DNA from: Bradyrhizobium erythrophlei
GTDB lineage: Bacteria; Pseudomonadota; Alphaproteobacteria; Rhizobiales; Xanthobacteraceae
DNA: 64,000 bases
Direction: 5' to 3'
Assembly: GCF_900129425.1 (NCBI RefSeq)
Contig: NZ_LT670817.1
Coordinates: 1,736,001-1,800,000 of the forward strand
The notes beneath the pieces are model-generated. The model made no database searches. It worked only from the letters and a program-made list of their open reading frames with translations, and was not told the DNA's origin. Positions 35,280-43,739 of the stretch are shown here, in pieces (position 1 is the stretch's first letter; the number at the start of each line of letters is the position of its first letter). The position numbers and the translations under genes were made by a program.

Positions 35280-35888
35280 ATGGGACGTCCGCGAGAATTC
35301 GATGTAGAAAAGGTGCTGGCAGCGGCCGGAGATATCTTCTGGGCGCGCGGCTACGAAGCGACTTCGACCCGCGCCCTGACGGAATGCACCGGGTTGACCC
35401 CTGCCAGCCTCTACAATGCATTCGGCGACAAGCGTGGCTTCTATTTGCGTGCGCTGAGGTATTACCTCGATCAGACGCTGCGGGAACGTATCACGCGCCT
35501 GGAAAGCTCGCTATCACCCGGCCGCGCTATCGCTACGTTCTTTCGCGAAATTATCGCTCGCTCGCTGGCGGATCCGGAGCATCGCGGCTGCATGCTCATG
35601 AACACCGCTATCGAGGTGACACCCGAAGACCCCGAGATGCAGCGTTTCGTCGCTGATGAGACCGTAGTCATCGAACGCTTCTTTCATCGCTGCGCAGTCG
35701 CCGCTCAAAAGAACGGTGAGATACCGAGGAGCGAGCCGGCCGAGGATATCGCACGTATGTTGCTCGCGCTGCTGGTTGGGCTGCGCGTGCTCGCGCGGGT
35801 GCGTCCCGACACCAAACTGCTCAATGGTCTCGTGCGTCCTACCTTGGCGATGCTCGGTCTCTCATTGCCCCGTGGCAAGGGTTCCTGA
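35280..35888 (+). CDS. TetR-family transcriptional regulator
   Basis: A 202-residue TetR repressor. The N-terminal HTH is FDVEKVLAAAGDIFWARGYEAT followed by SLYNAFGDKRGFYLRALRYYL, a hallmark of the AcrR/TetR group with TetR_C_16-like C-terminus. ATG 35280 (MGRPREF, RBS AAGGGCAG) is the standard family start. It lies between the transpeptidase pseudogene and the hydroquinone-reductase relic, so its own target may have been lost. Confidence 0.92.
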   Translation: MGRPREFDVEKVLAAAGDIFWARGYEATSTRALTECTGLTPASLYNAFGDKRGFYLRALRYYLDQTLRERITRLESSLSPGRAIATFFREIIARSLADPEHRGCMLMNTAIEVTPEDPEMQRFVADETVVIERFFHRCAVAAQKNGEIPRSEPAEDIARMLLALLVGLRVLARVRPDTKLLNGLVRPTLAMLGLSLPRGKGS

Positions 35889-36027
35889 TTACCCGATTGG
35901 ATTGCCTGACGGCGCCGAACGTCCGTAACGTCGCGACTTTCCTTGAAGAAGCGAATCGCGAAGGCGCTCGGCTCGATCGTCGAATTCATCGAAGCTGCTC
36001 GCCCGAAACGAAGCGCTCCGGGATACG

Positions 36028-36277
36028 CTAGATATGGATTCGCGGCCGAGCGGTCTGTTCAAAGGAAAGGGTGTCGCGTGCATGAGGCATGTCGAAGTCG
36101 AGAACCGGTCCGAGCGGGACGATGCGCGTCGGGTTGATCGATTCGTGGCTCAGGTAGTAGTGGCGCTTGATGTGACCGAAGTTGACGGTCTCGCGGACCC
36201 CGGGCCATTGGTAGAGCTCACGAGTATAGAACCATAGGTTGGCATAGTCCACGATCCGGCGGATGTTGCATTTGAAG
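36028..36277 (-). pseudogene. Glutathionyl-hydroquinone reductase, C-terminal relic
   Basis: The frame reads CNIRRIVDYANLWFYTRELYQW, PGVRETVNFGHIKRHYYLSHE, INPTRIVPLGPVLDF and MPHARD, the C-terminal helical part of the YqjG/PcpF (Xi-class GST) family. The N-terminal thioredoxin domain with its catalytic cysteine is gone; the 5' end abuts the transposase at 36302, which probably interrupted the gene. Confidence 0.75.
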
Positions 36278-36301
36278 TGAGGCGTATGAAGAGGCCGTAC
36301 G

Positions 36302-37260
36302 GCCCTTGTTCGGGCTGAGAATGCCACGCTCCGACATCAACTGGTGGTTTTGCGGCGTAAGCTGAAGGGCCGCGCTCATCTCACGAACAACGACCGCTGG
36401 TTCTTCGTTCAGCTCTATCGCTGGTTTCCGTCGATCCTTCCGGTTCTCATGATCATTCGACCCGAAACGCTGGTACGTTGGCATAGGCCGGTTTTCGCTG
36501 CTACTGGCGTTGGAAGTCGCGCCCACAGGGAGGGCGACCGCAGATCGACACGGAGCTGCGCGCATTGATCCGGCGGATGAGCATCGAGAATCCGCTGTGG
36601 GGCGCGCCACGCATCCACGGGGAACTGCTCAAGCTCGGGTTTGAGGTCGCGCAGTCGAGCGTCGCCAAGTACATGGTCAAACGACGGAAGCCGCCCAGCC
36701 AGGGATGGCGGACCTTCTTGCATAACCACGCGCCAGACATTGCCGCGATGGACCTGTTCGTTGTCCCAACCATCGGTTTCGACCTGCTCTACGCCTACAT
36801 CATAGTGCGGGTCGATCGCAGAGAGCTGGTCTGGATCAGCGTCACAGCACATCCGACGGCCGAATGGATTGCGCGCCAGATCACAGAAGCATTCCCGTGG
36901 AATGAAGCGCCGCGCTACCTCATCCGCGATCGCGACCGGATCTATGGCAGCGTCGTCACACGTCGACTGCGTGCCATGGGCATTCGGGACAAGCCGATTG
37001 CACCGGCCTCGCCCTGGCAGAATGGCTTTGCCGAACGGCTGATCGGATCGATCCGGCGTGAATGTGTGGACCACGTCATTGTCCTGGGCGAGGCGCATCT
37101 GCGCCGAATTCTGAAATCTTACTCCGCCTACTACAACAACATTACAACGCATCGGTCATTGGATAAAGATGCACCGGTTTCTCGTCCGGTTCAGCGAATC
37201 GGAAGCATCAAATCACACGCCACCCTTGGCGGACTTCACCACCACTACGCCCGAGCTTAA
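36302..37260 (+). pseudogene. IS3/IS481-like transposase, frameshifted
   Basis: Rve-type transposase. The HTH part (VRAENATLRHQLVVLRRKL, LTNNDRWFFVQLYRW, IIRPETLVRWHR) is in one frame and, after a shift near 36490, the second frame holds GGRPQIDTELRALIRRM, NPLWGAPRIHGELLKLGFEV and the catalytic core: Asp in AAMDLFVVPT, Asp in LIRDRDRIYG and Glu in FAERLIGSIRRECVDH. The N-terminal start is not defined. Same family as the relic at 26830-27295. Confidence 0.8.
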
Positions 37261-37933
37261 GTTTTCGGTACACACAGCGCAGATAGTGGGCCGACTCTCT
37301 ACTTTGAGTCGAGTCGTTTTCGATACGCCAAGAAGCGTTTCACAGATTGTTTTCGGTTCTTTAGCTTAGTTAGGCCGTCGATAAGTCAATCGCTTGCCTT
37401 CGATGCCCTTCAACATGGTTTCGTCCTCGCCGCCGGGACCAACGATGGCGAGTGGCACTTCCCACATGTCGCACAGTCGCCCCTACAGTCCGGCATCGAT
37501 GTCGGCTAATGGGGTCAAACTCGGAAGTGGTGAGCCATTCGCAGAGAGTCCGCTCCACCCCGATGAACGGAATCGTCAGTTTGACCGGGGCGCTCCGATG
37601 GCGCCACGACCCATGCTGCGACCTCGACGGCTTCCGGCCTCATCGATCGCGCGCGAGTTTGAAACGGCCCCAATGCCGCTGGCGCAATCGGCGTACCCGA
37701 CCACCAAAGTCATGGGCAACTCCGCACAGAACTGCGCCACGCATCGTTCGAAACACCCCGCCCCGCCGCCTCGACGGGATCAAGTTCGGCAGAGCGCGGC
37801 ACGAGATCACAAACACGCCGCCCGATAGATCATGCCACGATTTGGGGCTGTTTGGGATGGCGGGGATCATGTTGTGACCCGGAACGATATGCTTTATGTC
37901 GAATTGTATTCAGTTCTGCTTGTTGCGTAGGAG
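37261..37933. other. Non-coding debris with a small-gene relic
   Basis: No continuous gene. The minus strand at 37640-37690 ends HWGRFKLARDR-stop, matching the end of the hypothetical at 50630-50929 (HWGKRKLARDR-stop); about 30 identical bases are shared (37636-37665 and 50622-50651). The remainder is scrambled. Confidence 0.45.
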
Positions 37934-38290
37934 GTGCGTGTGCGCGGCACCGGCTGGACGCCAAGGGTCGTGCCGTATGGCGCGGATCAAACCGTCTACC
38001 TCATCATTGACCGCTTTGGCGGGCTGGGCACCGTATACCGCGAAACCGAAGTGGAGCGGACGGACCTCGAAACCATCGTCAGCGATCTCATCTCGGGCCA
38101 GTTCAACGACCCGATCCGCGTTGTGGCGTTCAATACACTTGAGCATTGGTCGGATGACGTCTCGGCAGATATCGCGACCGAAATCCAAACCCGTTGCGAT
38201 ATCGAAGGGGTCGCAGTCCCCGAGCATATCCGGGACTTCGTTGATACCCACGCCGGTCCCGCCCGCCAACTGACGTTGCGGCTCGTCTGA
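37934..38290 (+). CDS. Hypothetical protein upstream of DNA ligase
   Basis: A 118-residue protein with QTVYLIIDRFGGLGTVYRE, LETIVSDLISGQFNDPIRVVAF and NTLEHWSDDVSADIA, a pattern I associate with a short rhizobial hypothetical family often placed before ligases. GTG 37934 follows GTAGGAG; GTG 37940 is also possible. It ends 3 bp before the ligase start, so the two are co-transcribed. No catalytic motif is visible. Confidence 0.7.
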   Translation: MRVRGTGWTPRVVPYGADQTVYLIIDRFGGLGTVYRETEVERTDLETIVSDLISGQFNDPIRVVAFNTLEHWSDDVSADIATEIQTRCDIEGVAVPEHIRDFVDTHAGPARQLTLRLV

Positions 38291-38293
38291 GCC

Positions 38294-39214
38294 ATGCCGT
38301 ACCCCCGATCAAAGCCACCAGCCGTTGGCATCAAGGCCAACTATCCGGGCTTCATTGAACCGGCGCTGGCGACGTCGATTGCTAAGGTGCCGAGCGGCAA
38401 GCGGTGGGTCCACGAGATCAAGTTCGACGGTTACCGGGTCCAAGTCCACCTCAAAGACGCAGCAGTGAAGGTATTCACCCGACGCGGCAACGACTGGACC
38501 AATCGGTTCAGGAAGATCGCAGGCGATGCCTGGCATATCAATGCCGGCTCCGCGATCATCGACGGAGAAGTGGTCGTCCCGACAGCTGATGGCACCACGG
38601 ATTTTTCAGTTCTGCAAAACGAACTCAAGGGCAAATCCACCAAGACCGTGATGGTCGCCTTTGATCTGCTGTACCTCAACGGGCACGATTTGCGTAAGCT
38701 GCCCTTGATCGAGCGCAAGACGCTGCTCAAGAAAATCATCGCCGAGACAGATGTTCAATTCAGTGAGAGCTTCGAGGTCGATGGCCGCGAGATGTTCAAG
38801 CACGCCTGTTCGGTCGGCCTGGAGGGCGTCGTCTCCAAGGTCCGCGGCGGCCGCTATGTCTCGGGTCGCAGCAAGGATTGGCTGAAAAAGACCTGTGCCC
38901 AGCGGGAGACGCTGCCTATTGCCGGGTTCGCGCTCGACGGCAAAAAGTTCGACGGCATCTATCTCGGCCGGCGCAAGGGCAGGGACCTGATCTATGCCGG
39001 AAAAGTCGATCATGGTTTTGATACTGCATCCGCAAAAGACTTGCAGGCGCGCCTCAAGCCGCTGATCCGCACAACGCAGCCCTATGCAAAGAAGATCGCC
39101 CATCGCGGCGTCTGGGTCGAGCCATCGCTGTTGGCGGAGATCGAATACCGCGCGAAGTCCGCCGAGGGCAAGGTGCGTCATCCATTCTTCAAGGGCCTGC
39201 GGGAGGATGTATGA
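38294..39214 (+). CDS. ATP-dependent DNA ligase (LigD ligase-domain type)
   Basis: A stand-alone ATP-dependent DNA ligase of 306 residues. The nucleotidyl lysine is Lys43 in HEIKFDGYRVQ (motif I); motif III is VMVAFDLLYLNG, motif IV GLEGVVSKV and motif V SKDWLKKTC; the C-terminal OB domain ends with EIEYRAKSAEGKVRHPFFKG. It lacks the polymerase and nuclease domains of full LigD. No ku gene is in the window. It overlaps the next small gene by 4 bp. Likely repair of breaks or nicks. Confidence 0.93.
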   Translation: MPYPRSKPPAVGIKANYPGFIEPALATSIAKVPSGKRWVHEIKFDGYRVQVHLKDAAVKVFTRRGNDWTNRFRKIAGDAWHINAGSAIIDGEVVVPTADGTTDFSVLQNELKGKSTKTVMVAFDLLYLNGHDLRKLPLIERKTLLKKIIAETDVQFSESFEVDGREMFKHACSVGLEGVVSKVRGGRYVSGRSKDWLKKTCAQRETLPIAGFALDGKKFDGIYLGRRKGRDLIYAGKVDHGFDTASAKDLQARLKPLIRTTQPYAKKIAHRGVWVEPSLLAEIEYRAKSAEGKVRHPFFKGLREDV

Positions 39215-39399
39215 TCCGGCGCTATACCGGGGTTGATGCTGACGGCATCGCCGAAAGCGATGCCGATCATTCCATGAGATGCCCAGGTTGTGGCGAGTGG
39301 TTCGATATGCGCGACCTCAGTCAAGTACTGGCGCATATTCACGACGCGGAGGTTGAGATAGGCATGGGCCAGCGCCCGCCAGAGCGCAGGGAGCATTAG
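39211..39399 (+). CDS. Small putative zinc-ribbon protein
   Basis: A 62-residue protein translationally coupled to the ligase gene (ATGA overlap). MRCPGCGEWFDMRDLSQVLAHI followed by HDAE suggests a CxxC...HxxH metal site. Conserved coupling to the ligase suggests a role in DNA handling, but this is inference. Confidence 0.65.
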   Translation: MIRRYTGVDADGIAESDADHSMRCPGCGEWFDMRDLSQVLAHIHDAEVEIGMGQRPPERREH

Positions 39400-39453
39400 C
39401 TTGACGGGGAAAACCGGGCGGGAATTTGACTCACCGAGCCTGGAAAATGAAAG

Positions 39454-39479
39454 AGAGGCCGCCAAACGAGGCGGCCTCT
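39454..39479 (-). terminator. Hairpin terminator between convergent genes
   Basis: Perfect 10-bp stem AGAGGCCGCC / GGCGGCCTCT with a 6-nt loop. On the minus strand it is followed by CTTTCATTTTCC, so it suits the end of the His-rich gene at 39502, and it also lies 54 bp after the zinc-ribbon gene. Confidence 0.7.
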
Positions 39480-39501
39480 GCGCAATAGCCGGAGATTACA
39501 A

Positions 39502-39748
39502 TCACCACCAATGGCGATGATGTCGCCAACCGTAGTGGTGGCCGCGGCCTCGGCCCCAACCGTAATGATGGCCACGATCGCCGCGCCCCATATGGCCATG
39601 ACCATGACCGTGGCCACCCTTGACTTGGATGATCGCTTCATCGGAGCTGCCGAGAGCATCCGGTGTTGCGGCGGGCATTGCGGACGCAGTTCCTCCCAGC
39701 AAGGCTACCGAGTGCAGCAAGTCCAACAAGTGCAAATTTGAGTTTCAT
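39502..39748 (-). pseudogene. His/Gly-rich small exported protein, frameshifted
   Basis: ATG 39748 starts MKLKFALVGLAALGSLAG, a signal peptide; one extra G near 39693 shifts into GTASAMPAATPDALGSSDEA and then a His/Gly-rich tail with HGHGHGHM and repeated HHYGW. The intact form would be a roughly 80-residue exported protein. The His-rich tail could bind metal. The single-base lesion may be a sequencing error. Confidence 0.6.
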
Positions 39749-39865
39749 GGGTTTCTTCCTGTGGCGTTGTAGAATGCCGCACGCAGTAAGAAGCTGATTG
39801 TGAACAAGCGATGAGCAGGCGAGCCGCTGAAGCAAAAACATCGATCGGCCATGTGAATTATCTCG

Positions 39866-40504
39866 TCATCCGGCCCAATTCAACAGCGCCGCCTCCGCCG
39901 CAACTGGATCGTTCTTGATCCGGTAGATGGTCTGGCGACTGATGCCAGTTATCTTCGCGATCTCACCAATTCCGGCTGACTGCGCGATCATGTCACGCAC
40001 CGCGATGAACTGAGCCCGTGTGAAGCTGGGCTTGCGACCCCGATACTTCGTCTCGCCATCCTTGGCTTTGGCGAGAGCGATGCCACCGCGTTGGGCTTCC
40101 TTGATCGCCTCGGCATTGGCCTGCGCTGTCGCTGCGAGAAAGCCAATGAGCGCGTCACGGACAGCCTGCTGCATCGGGTCCTTGGTTGCCCCGTCGAAGG
40201 TCAGACCATTGATGACCGTGCGAACGACAACGCCACGCCGCATGAACTCCTGAATGGTATCCCGCACATCGCTGTAGTTGCGGCCAAGCCGATCAACCCA
40301 CCGGACCAGCAGTGTGTCGCCCTGGCGGAGCATGTCGAACAGCCGTTTCCCGTTCGGTCGTTCTGCGAACAGCGTGCTCACGCCGGACACGCCGTGGTCC
40401 GCGACGACGCGATCAATTTTGAAGCCCGCTGCTTCGGCCTGCGCCTGCTGATGTTCAATATTCTGATCCACGGTCGAGACCCGCGCGTAGAAGATGGTAG
40501 CCAA
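39866..40504 (-). CDS. Serine site-specific recombinase (resolvase/invertase)
   Basis: A 212-residue small serine recombinase. Starting at TTG 40504 (RBS AGGAG) the catalytic serine is residue 10 in FYARVSTVDQN, as in gamma-delta resolvase; YSDVRDTIQEFMRRGVVVRT and QANAEAIKEAQRGGIALAKA follow, and a C-terminal HTH (SAGIGEIAKITGISRQTIYRI) binds DNA. An upstream in-frame extension is not family-like. An inverted-repeat array just upstream (40517-40579) may be its res site. It marks a mobile unit, though no transposase is next to it. Confidence 0.9.
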   Translation of the reverse strand: MATIFYARVSTVDQNIEHQQAQAEAAGFKIDRVVADHGVSGVSTLFAERPNGKRLFDMLRQGDTLLVRWVDRLGRNYSDVRDTIQEFMRRGVVVRTVINGLTFDGATKDPMQQAVRDALIGFLAATAQANAEAIKEAQRGGIALAKAKDGETKYRGRKPSFTRAQFIAVRDMIAQSAGIGEIAKITGISRQTIYRIKNDPVAAEAALLNWAG

Positions 40505-40516
40505 CGTCCGCTCCTG

Positions 40517-40579
40517 TGTCCGTAAGGGTATTGACCGTAGATATCCACGTCCGTTGATCAAAGTCAACCCTAACGGACA
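40517..40579. repeat. Inverted repeat upstream of the resolvase (possible res subsite)
   Basis: TGTCCGTAAGGGTATTGAC (40517-40535) faces GTCAACCCTAACGGACA (40563-40579). The arms differ by two bases in spacing and one substitution, with an ATAT centre. A further CAGCGGACA occurs at about 40609. Arrangement and position fit a resolvase binding site. Confidence 0.5.
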
Positions 40580-40880
40580 TAATTTTTGCCGGATTCGGTC
40601 TGACCGCATGGCTATACCTCAGCGGACACGATCCTGTCGGCGCACTGATCGGACTTGCCCATTGGGGCAGGGTCAATTGGACACATGAGTGCAGCGTGCA
40701 ATGGACGTTACTGGGCGAGTGCATACTCGTGCTGGCTCGACTTGTTGAGCCGGAAAGCCGCTGCCCGCGAAATAGCGTCCCGACGGGGACCCGCTCGGGT
40801 TATCAGGGAAAGGGGAGCTTTGGCTTTTCATTCACACTGGATGGGTACGCTAAATCGATCGCCCTGGCTGGAGGTGTTGC

Positions 40881-41051
40881 ATGAGAAAGCAGGTGGTTGT
40901 TCGATTCTTTGATGAAACGGAAGGTGCCTTTCGGTACAGAGAAATCAACAGCTCCGGCGATTACATTCATGGAGACCGGGACGGAGCCCTCATCGGTGAT
41001 ATCTACCTTCGCAAAGCGGCGATGCCAGATAACCATCCCATCCCTCTTTGA
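40881..41051 (+). CDS. Small hypothetical protein, 56 aa
   Basis: A 56-residue gene with strong RBS GGAGGTG before ATG 40881. It encodes MRKQVVVRFFDETEGAFRYR, REINSSGDYIHGDRDGALIG and DIYLRKAAM, which I recognise as a short rhizobial hypothetical family of basic, soluble proteins. No function known. The end differs from the usual C-terminus and may be truncated. Confidence 0.7.
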   Translation: MRKQVVVRFFDETEGAFRYREINSSGDYIHGDRDGALIGDIYLRKAAMPDNHPIPL

Positions 41052-41178
41052 TCGCAGGCGGCGTGCCTATTTCTTGCCGCCATTATGGGCAAGTGAGTTT
41101 GCAGGGCGAGTCCTATGGCGGGCCGTGTTCCCGAGGTTCCATGTGATCGTCCGACGTTTACTGCAACACCAGGATATT

Positions 41179-42165
41179 GTGTCCCGTCGCGCGGCTCTCG
41201 GCGGGCTGGTGTCCTTAGGCAGCATGGTCGCGCTCGGCGGATGCACCGGCTTGGGTGCGACTGGTGCGCGCTACGACGCTTCGGCGCTCTCGATAGACCC
41301 GACATTGCTCGTGACGACGACACGCAAGCCGGTAAACGGTGGGCGCGCGAAGCCGTGGTTTGGGCCGGAGCGGGCTTCCACGATGACTGTCGCAAGGGCA
41401 AAACTGGTGCCACCGGATGACGGCCGTTTCTCTCTCGCCGCGGTGGGATTTGCCGATTGGCGTATTGATAGGGTCGAACCGGTGTCGGGAGAGGTCAGCG
41501 ACCTTCTCGCACAGGCCGGCGGCGGCTCAGACCTCCTGATCTACGTGCATGGATTCAATCAGACATTCGAGACAGCCGCGCTGGATGCCGCGAAGCTTTC
41601 CGATGGAATCAGGTTCCGCGGCAGGACGATGGTGTTCTCTTGGCCCTCCAAGGCGGAATTTTTCGACTATGTTTATGACCGCGATAGCGCGATGTGGTCG
41701 CGCGACGCTTTCGAACGTGTGCTCTCTTCCATCGTCTCGGCCCCTGGCGCCAGCCGCGTCCACATCGTCGCGCACAGCATGGGAACTATGCTGGCGCTCG
41801 AAAGCCTGCGTCAGCTCTATGCGCACTACGGTGACACCGTTACGGGCAGGATCGGCGCCGTAGTGTTCGCCGCGCCGGACATCGACGTGGACGTGTTCTC
41901 GTCGACGATCAGCCGCATCGGTCCGCTCGCTGGCAAGATCACCGTCATCACCGCGACGAACGATCGCGCCTTGGCGCTGTCGGGGGAAATCGCCGGGGGA
42001 ATGACACGAGTCGGCGCCGCCGAGAAAGCTACGATTGAGCAGCTGGGGGTGCGCGTGGTCGATGCTTCAGAAGCAGGCTGGGGCATCATCAACCACGATC
42101 TGTTCCTATCGAATGCGGAGGTGCGGCGGGTGATACGCCGCTCGATTGATACCGCGGCCGCGTGA
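41179..42165 (+). CDS. Exported alpha/beta hydrolase (DUF900 type), lipoprotein
   Basis: A 328-residue serine hydrolase. Starting at GTG 41179 (AGGA before it) gives SRRAALGGLVSLGSMVALGGC, a lipoprotein signal with lipobox LGGC. The hydrolase core shows IYVHGFNQTFETAALDAAKL, FSWPSK and the nucleophile elbow VAHSMGTMLALE, with a C-terminal INHDLFLS histidine; this is the DUF900/YjbQ-like esterase group. Upstream in-frame starts exist (41143) but lack this signal. Substrate unknown. Confidence 0.82.
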   Translation: MSRRAALGGLVSLGSMVALGGCTGLGATGARYDASALSIDPTLLVTTTRKPVNGGRAKPWFGPERASTMTVARAKLVPPDDGRFSLAAVGFADWRIDRVEPVSGEVSDLLAQAGGGSDLLIYVHGFNQTFETAALDAAKLSDGIRFRGRTMVFSWPSKAEFFDYVYDRDSAMWSRDAFERVLSSIVSAPGASRVHIVAHSMGTMLALESLRQLYAHYGDTVTGRIGAVVFAAPDIDVDVFSSTISRIGPLAGKITVITATNDRALALSGEIAGGMTRVGAAEKATIEQLGVRVVDASEAGWGIINHDLFLSNAEVRRVIRRSIDTAAA

Positions 42166-42393
42166 CCCCTTTTTCGACAGCATCGGTCAGCCTCGGAAGT
42201 ATCGGCGTTTGAGGGTCAAGTCTGCATTACCCCAATGAACGGACATCGTGAGTTTGACTGGATCGCATCGAGGAATATTGGCAGGCAGTTAGGTCGAGCC
42301 GCGGCTGTACCGGGTGTGCATCCGGGCGAGCGGAACTCGGTCCGAATGCTCGGATGACGCTAACTCTCATCCCTGAGAATGGGGGAAAATTTC

Positions 42394-43056
42394 TTGTGCA
42401 ATCTATATTCGATCACCACGAACCAAGCTGCGATCATCGCGCTTTTCCGTCTGATGAACCGATACGTCGGTAACCTGCCGCCGATGCCCGGCGTCTTTCC
42501 CGATTATCCTGCGCCCGTGGTACGCAACGCAGGCACCGAGCGGGAGATGGTGATGATGCGCTGGGGAATGCCGCCACCGCCGCGTGCTGGTGGATTCCCG
42601 GTCACGAACATCAGGAACACGTCGTCGCCGCACTGGCGGGCTTGGCTCAAACCAGAGCACCGTTGTCTGGTCCCGGCGAACAGCTTCGCCGAGTATGCGC
42701 CGGAGCCGAACCCCGAGACCAAAAAGAAGGACGTGGTGTGGTTCGCGCTCAGTGATGACCGTCCGTTGTTCGCGTTTGCTGGCATCTGGACCGAATTCAA
42801 GGGAGACAGAGGCACCAAGTCGAAACCCATTCCTGGCCCGCATCTGGTCTATGGTTTCCTGACGACGGCACCGAACGCCATCGTTGAGCCGATCCATCCC
42901 AAGGCTATGCCAGTGATCCTGACGACGGATGAGAAACGCGACGTTTGGATGCGCGCGCCATGGGATGAGGCACGCGCACTACAAAGGCCGCTGCCGGATG
43001 ACTCGCTGAAGATCGTGATGCGTGGGGCGGAGAAGGAAGATCGGGCGGCGGCATAA
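42394..43056 (+). CDS. SOS-response-associated peptidase (SRAP/YedK, HMCES-like)
   Basis: A 220-residue SRAP protein that forms a thiazolidine cross-link with abasic DNA sites. The catalytic cysteine must be residue 2, so the start is TTG 42394 (TTG TGC; RBS GGGGGAAAA), not the upstream ATG. NIRNTSSPHW, FAEYAPEP (catalytic Glu) and PIHPKAMPVILT (catalytic His) are the remaining hallmark residues. Intact. A second C-terminal SRAP relic lies at 43535-43629. Confidence 0.9.
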   Translation: MCNLYSITTNQAAIIALFRLMNRYVGNLPPMPGVFPDYPAPVVRNAGTEREMVMMRWGMPPPPRAGGFPVTNIRNTSSPHWRAWLKPEHRCLVPANSFAEYAPEPNPETKKKDVVWFALSDDRPLFAFAGIWTEFKGDRGTKSKPIPGPHLVYGFLTTAPNAIVEPIHPKAMPVILTTDEKRDVWMRAPWDEARALQRPLPDDSLKIVMRGAEKEDRAAA

Positions 43057-43064
43057 GAGTCTCG

Positions 43065-43527
43065 ATGGCCAACATTCAGACATTCATCGCCAAGCCCGGC
43101 ACGCCCGAGTTTGGCGATGTCCGCGCGTTGGCGCGCAAATGCCTTTTCCGTGCTGAAGGTGTCTCTCGAGCAGGAATTGAGAGCCCTGGAGCTATTGGCT
43201 GCGGACCAAAGCCGCGGTGTGGCGCTGGTCGCGAAAGCCGATGGCGAGACGATCGGAACGTGCCTTCTGGTGGAGTCAGAGATCGAGCCGAACCATGATG
43301 TATCACCATGGCTTGCGGGCTTGTTCGTTGCGCCCGAACATCGGCGAAAGGGGGCGGGCGTCGTATTGGTGCGAGCCATCGAAGATCAGGCGCGACAGCG
43401 AGGGTTTTCGCGACTCTACCTGTACACCACAGGGGCTGTCGGGTTCTACACGAGGCTCGGCTGGAAAGTTCTTGATCGCATCAACTGGGGGGGTTTCGAC
43501 ACAGCTCTAATGGCGCGCGATCTGTAG
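43065..43527 (+). pseudogene. GNAT acetyltransferase, frameshifted
   Basis: The first frame gives MANIQTFIAKPGTPEFGDVRALARKC; after a one-base change near 43140 the other frame continues FSVLKVSLEQELRALELL, GETIGTCLLVESE and AGLFVAPEHRRKGAGVVLV (the acetyl-CoA loop R-x-x-G-x-G/A), ending YTTGAVGFYTRLGW. All GNAT motifs are intact apart from the break. It begins 8 bp after the SRAP stop and may be in its operon. Confidence 0.75.
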
Positions 43528-43534
43528 ACGTCGC

Positions 43535-43629
43535 GGGTGGACAAGGCGAGGGCGGTGCAACGGCCATTTCCGGATGATGCGCTCAAGACGTCGCCCGGGT
43601 GCCGCCAAGGAGGATCAAGCCGCTGCGTG
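43535..43629 (+). pseudogene. C-terminal relic of a second SRAP gene
   Basis: Reads DKARAVQRPFPDDALK and, after a shift, GAAKEDQAAA-stop, which aligns with EARALQRPLPDDSLK and EKEDRAAA at the end of the SRAP gene 500 bp upstream. A fragment of another copy has been joined here. Confidence 0.6.
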
Positions 43630-43644
43630 ATGCCGATCCCCGCC

Positions 43645-43708
43645 GACTTCCGCTTTGGAGCGCATTACGGACTCAAATCAGACATCGCGTCAGGTCCGAA
43701 ATGTGCCA
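43645..43708 (+). repeat. Dispersed repeat, divergent copy
   Basis: Partial, diverged copy of the 98-bp repeat (shares CTTCCGCTTTGG, ACGGAC, GACATCG, GTGCCA). It ends 31 bp downstream of the stop codon of the substrate-binding gene at 43740, the same place relative to the gene as the copies at 45643 and 47507. Confidence 0.5.
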
Positions 43709-43739
43709 CAACCGGACTCGTGCAACGCCGCATTGCGTC

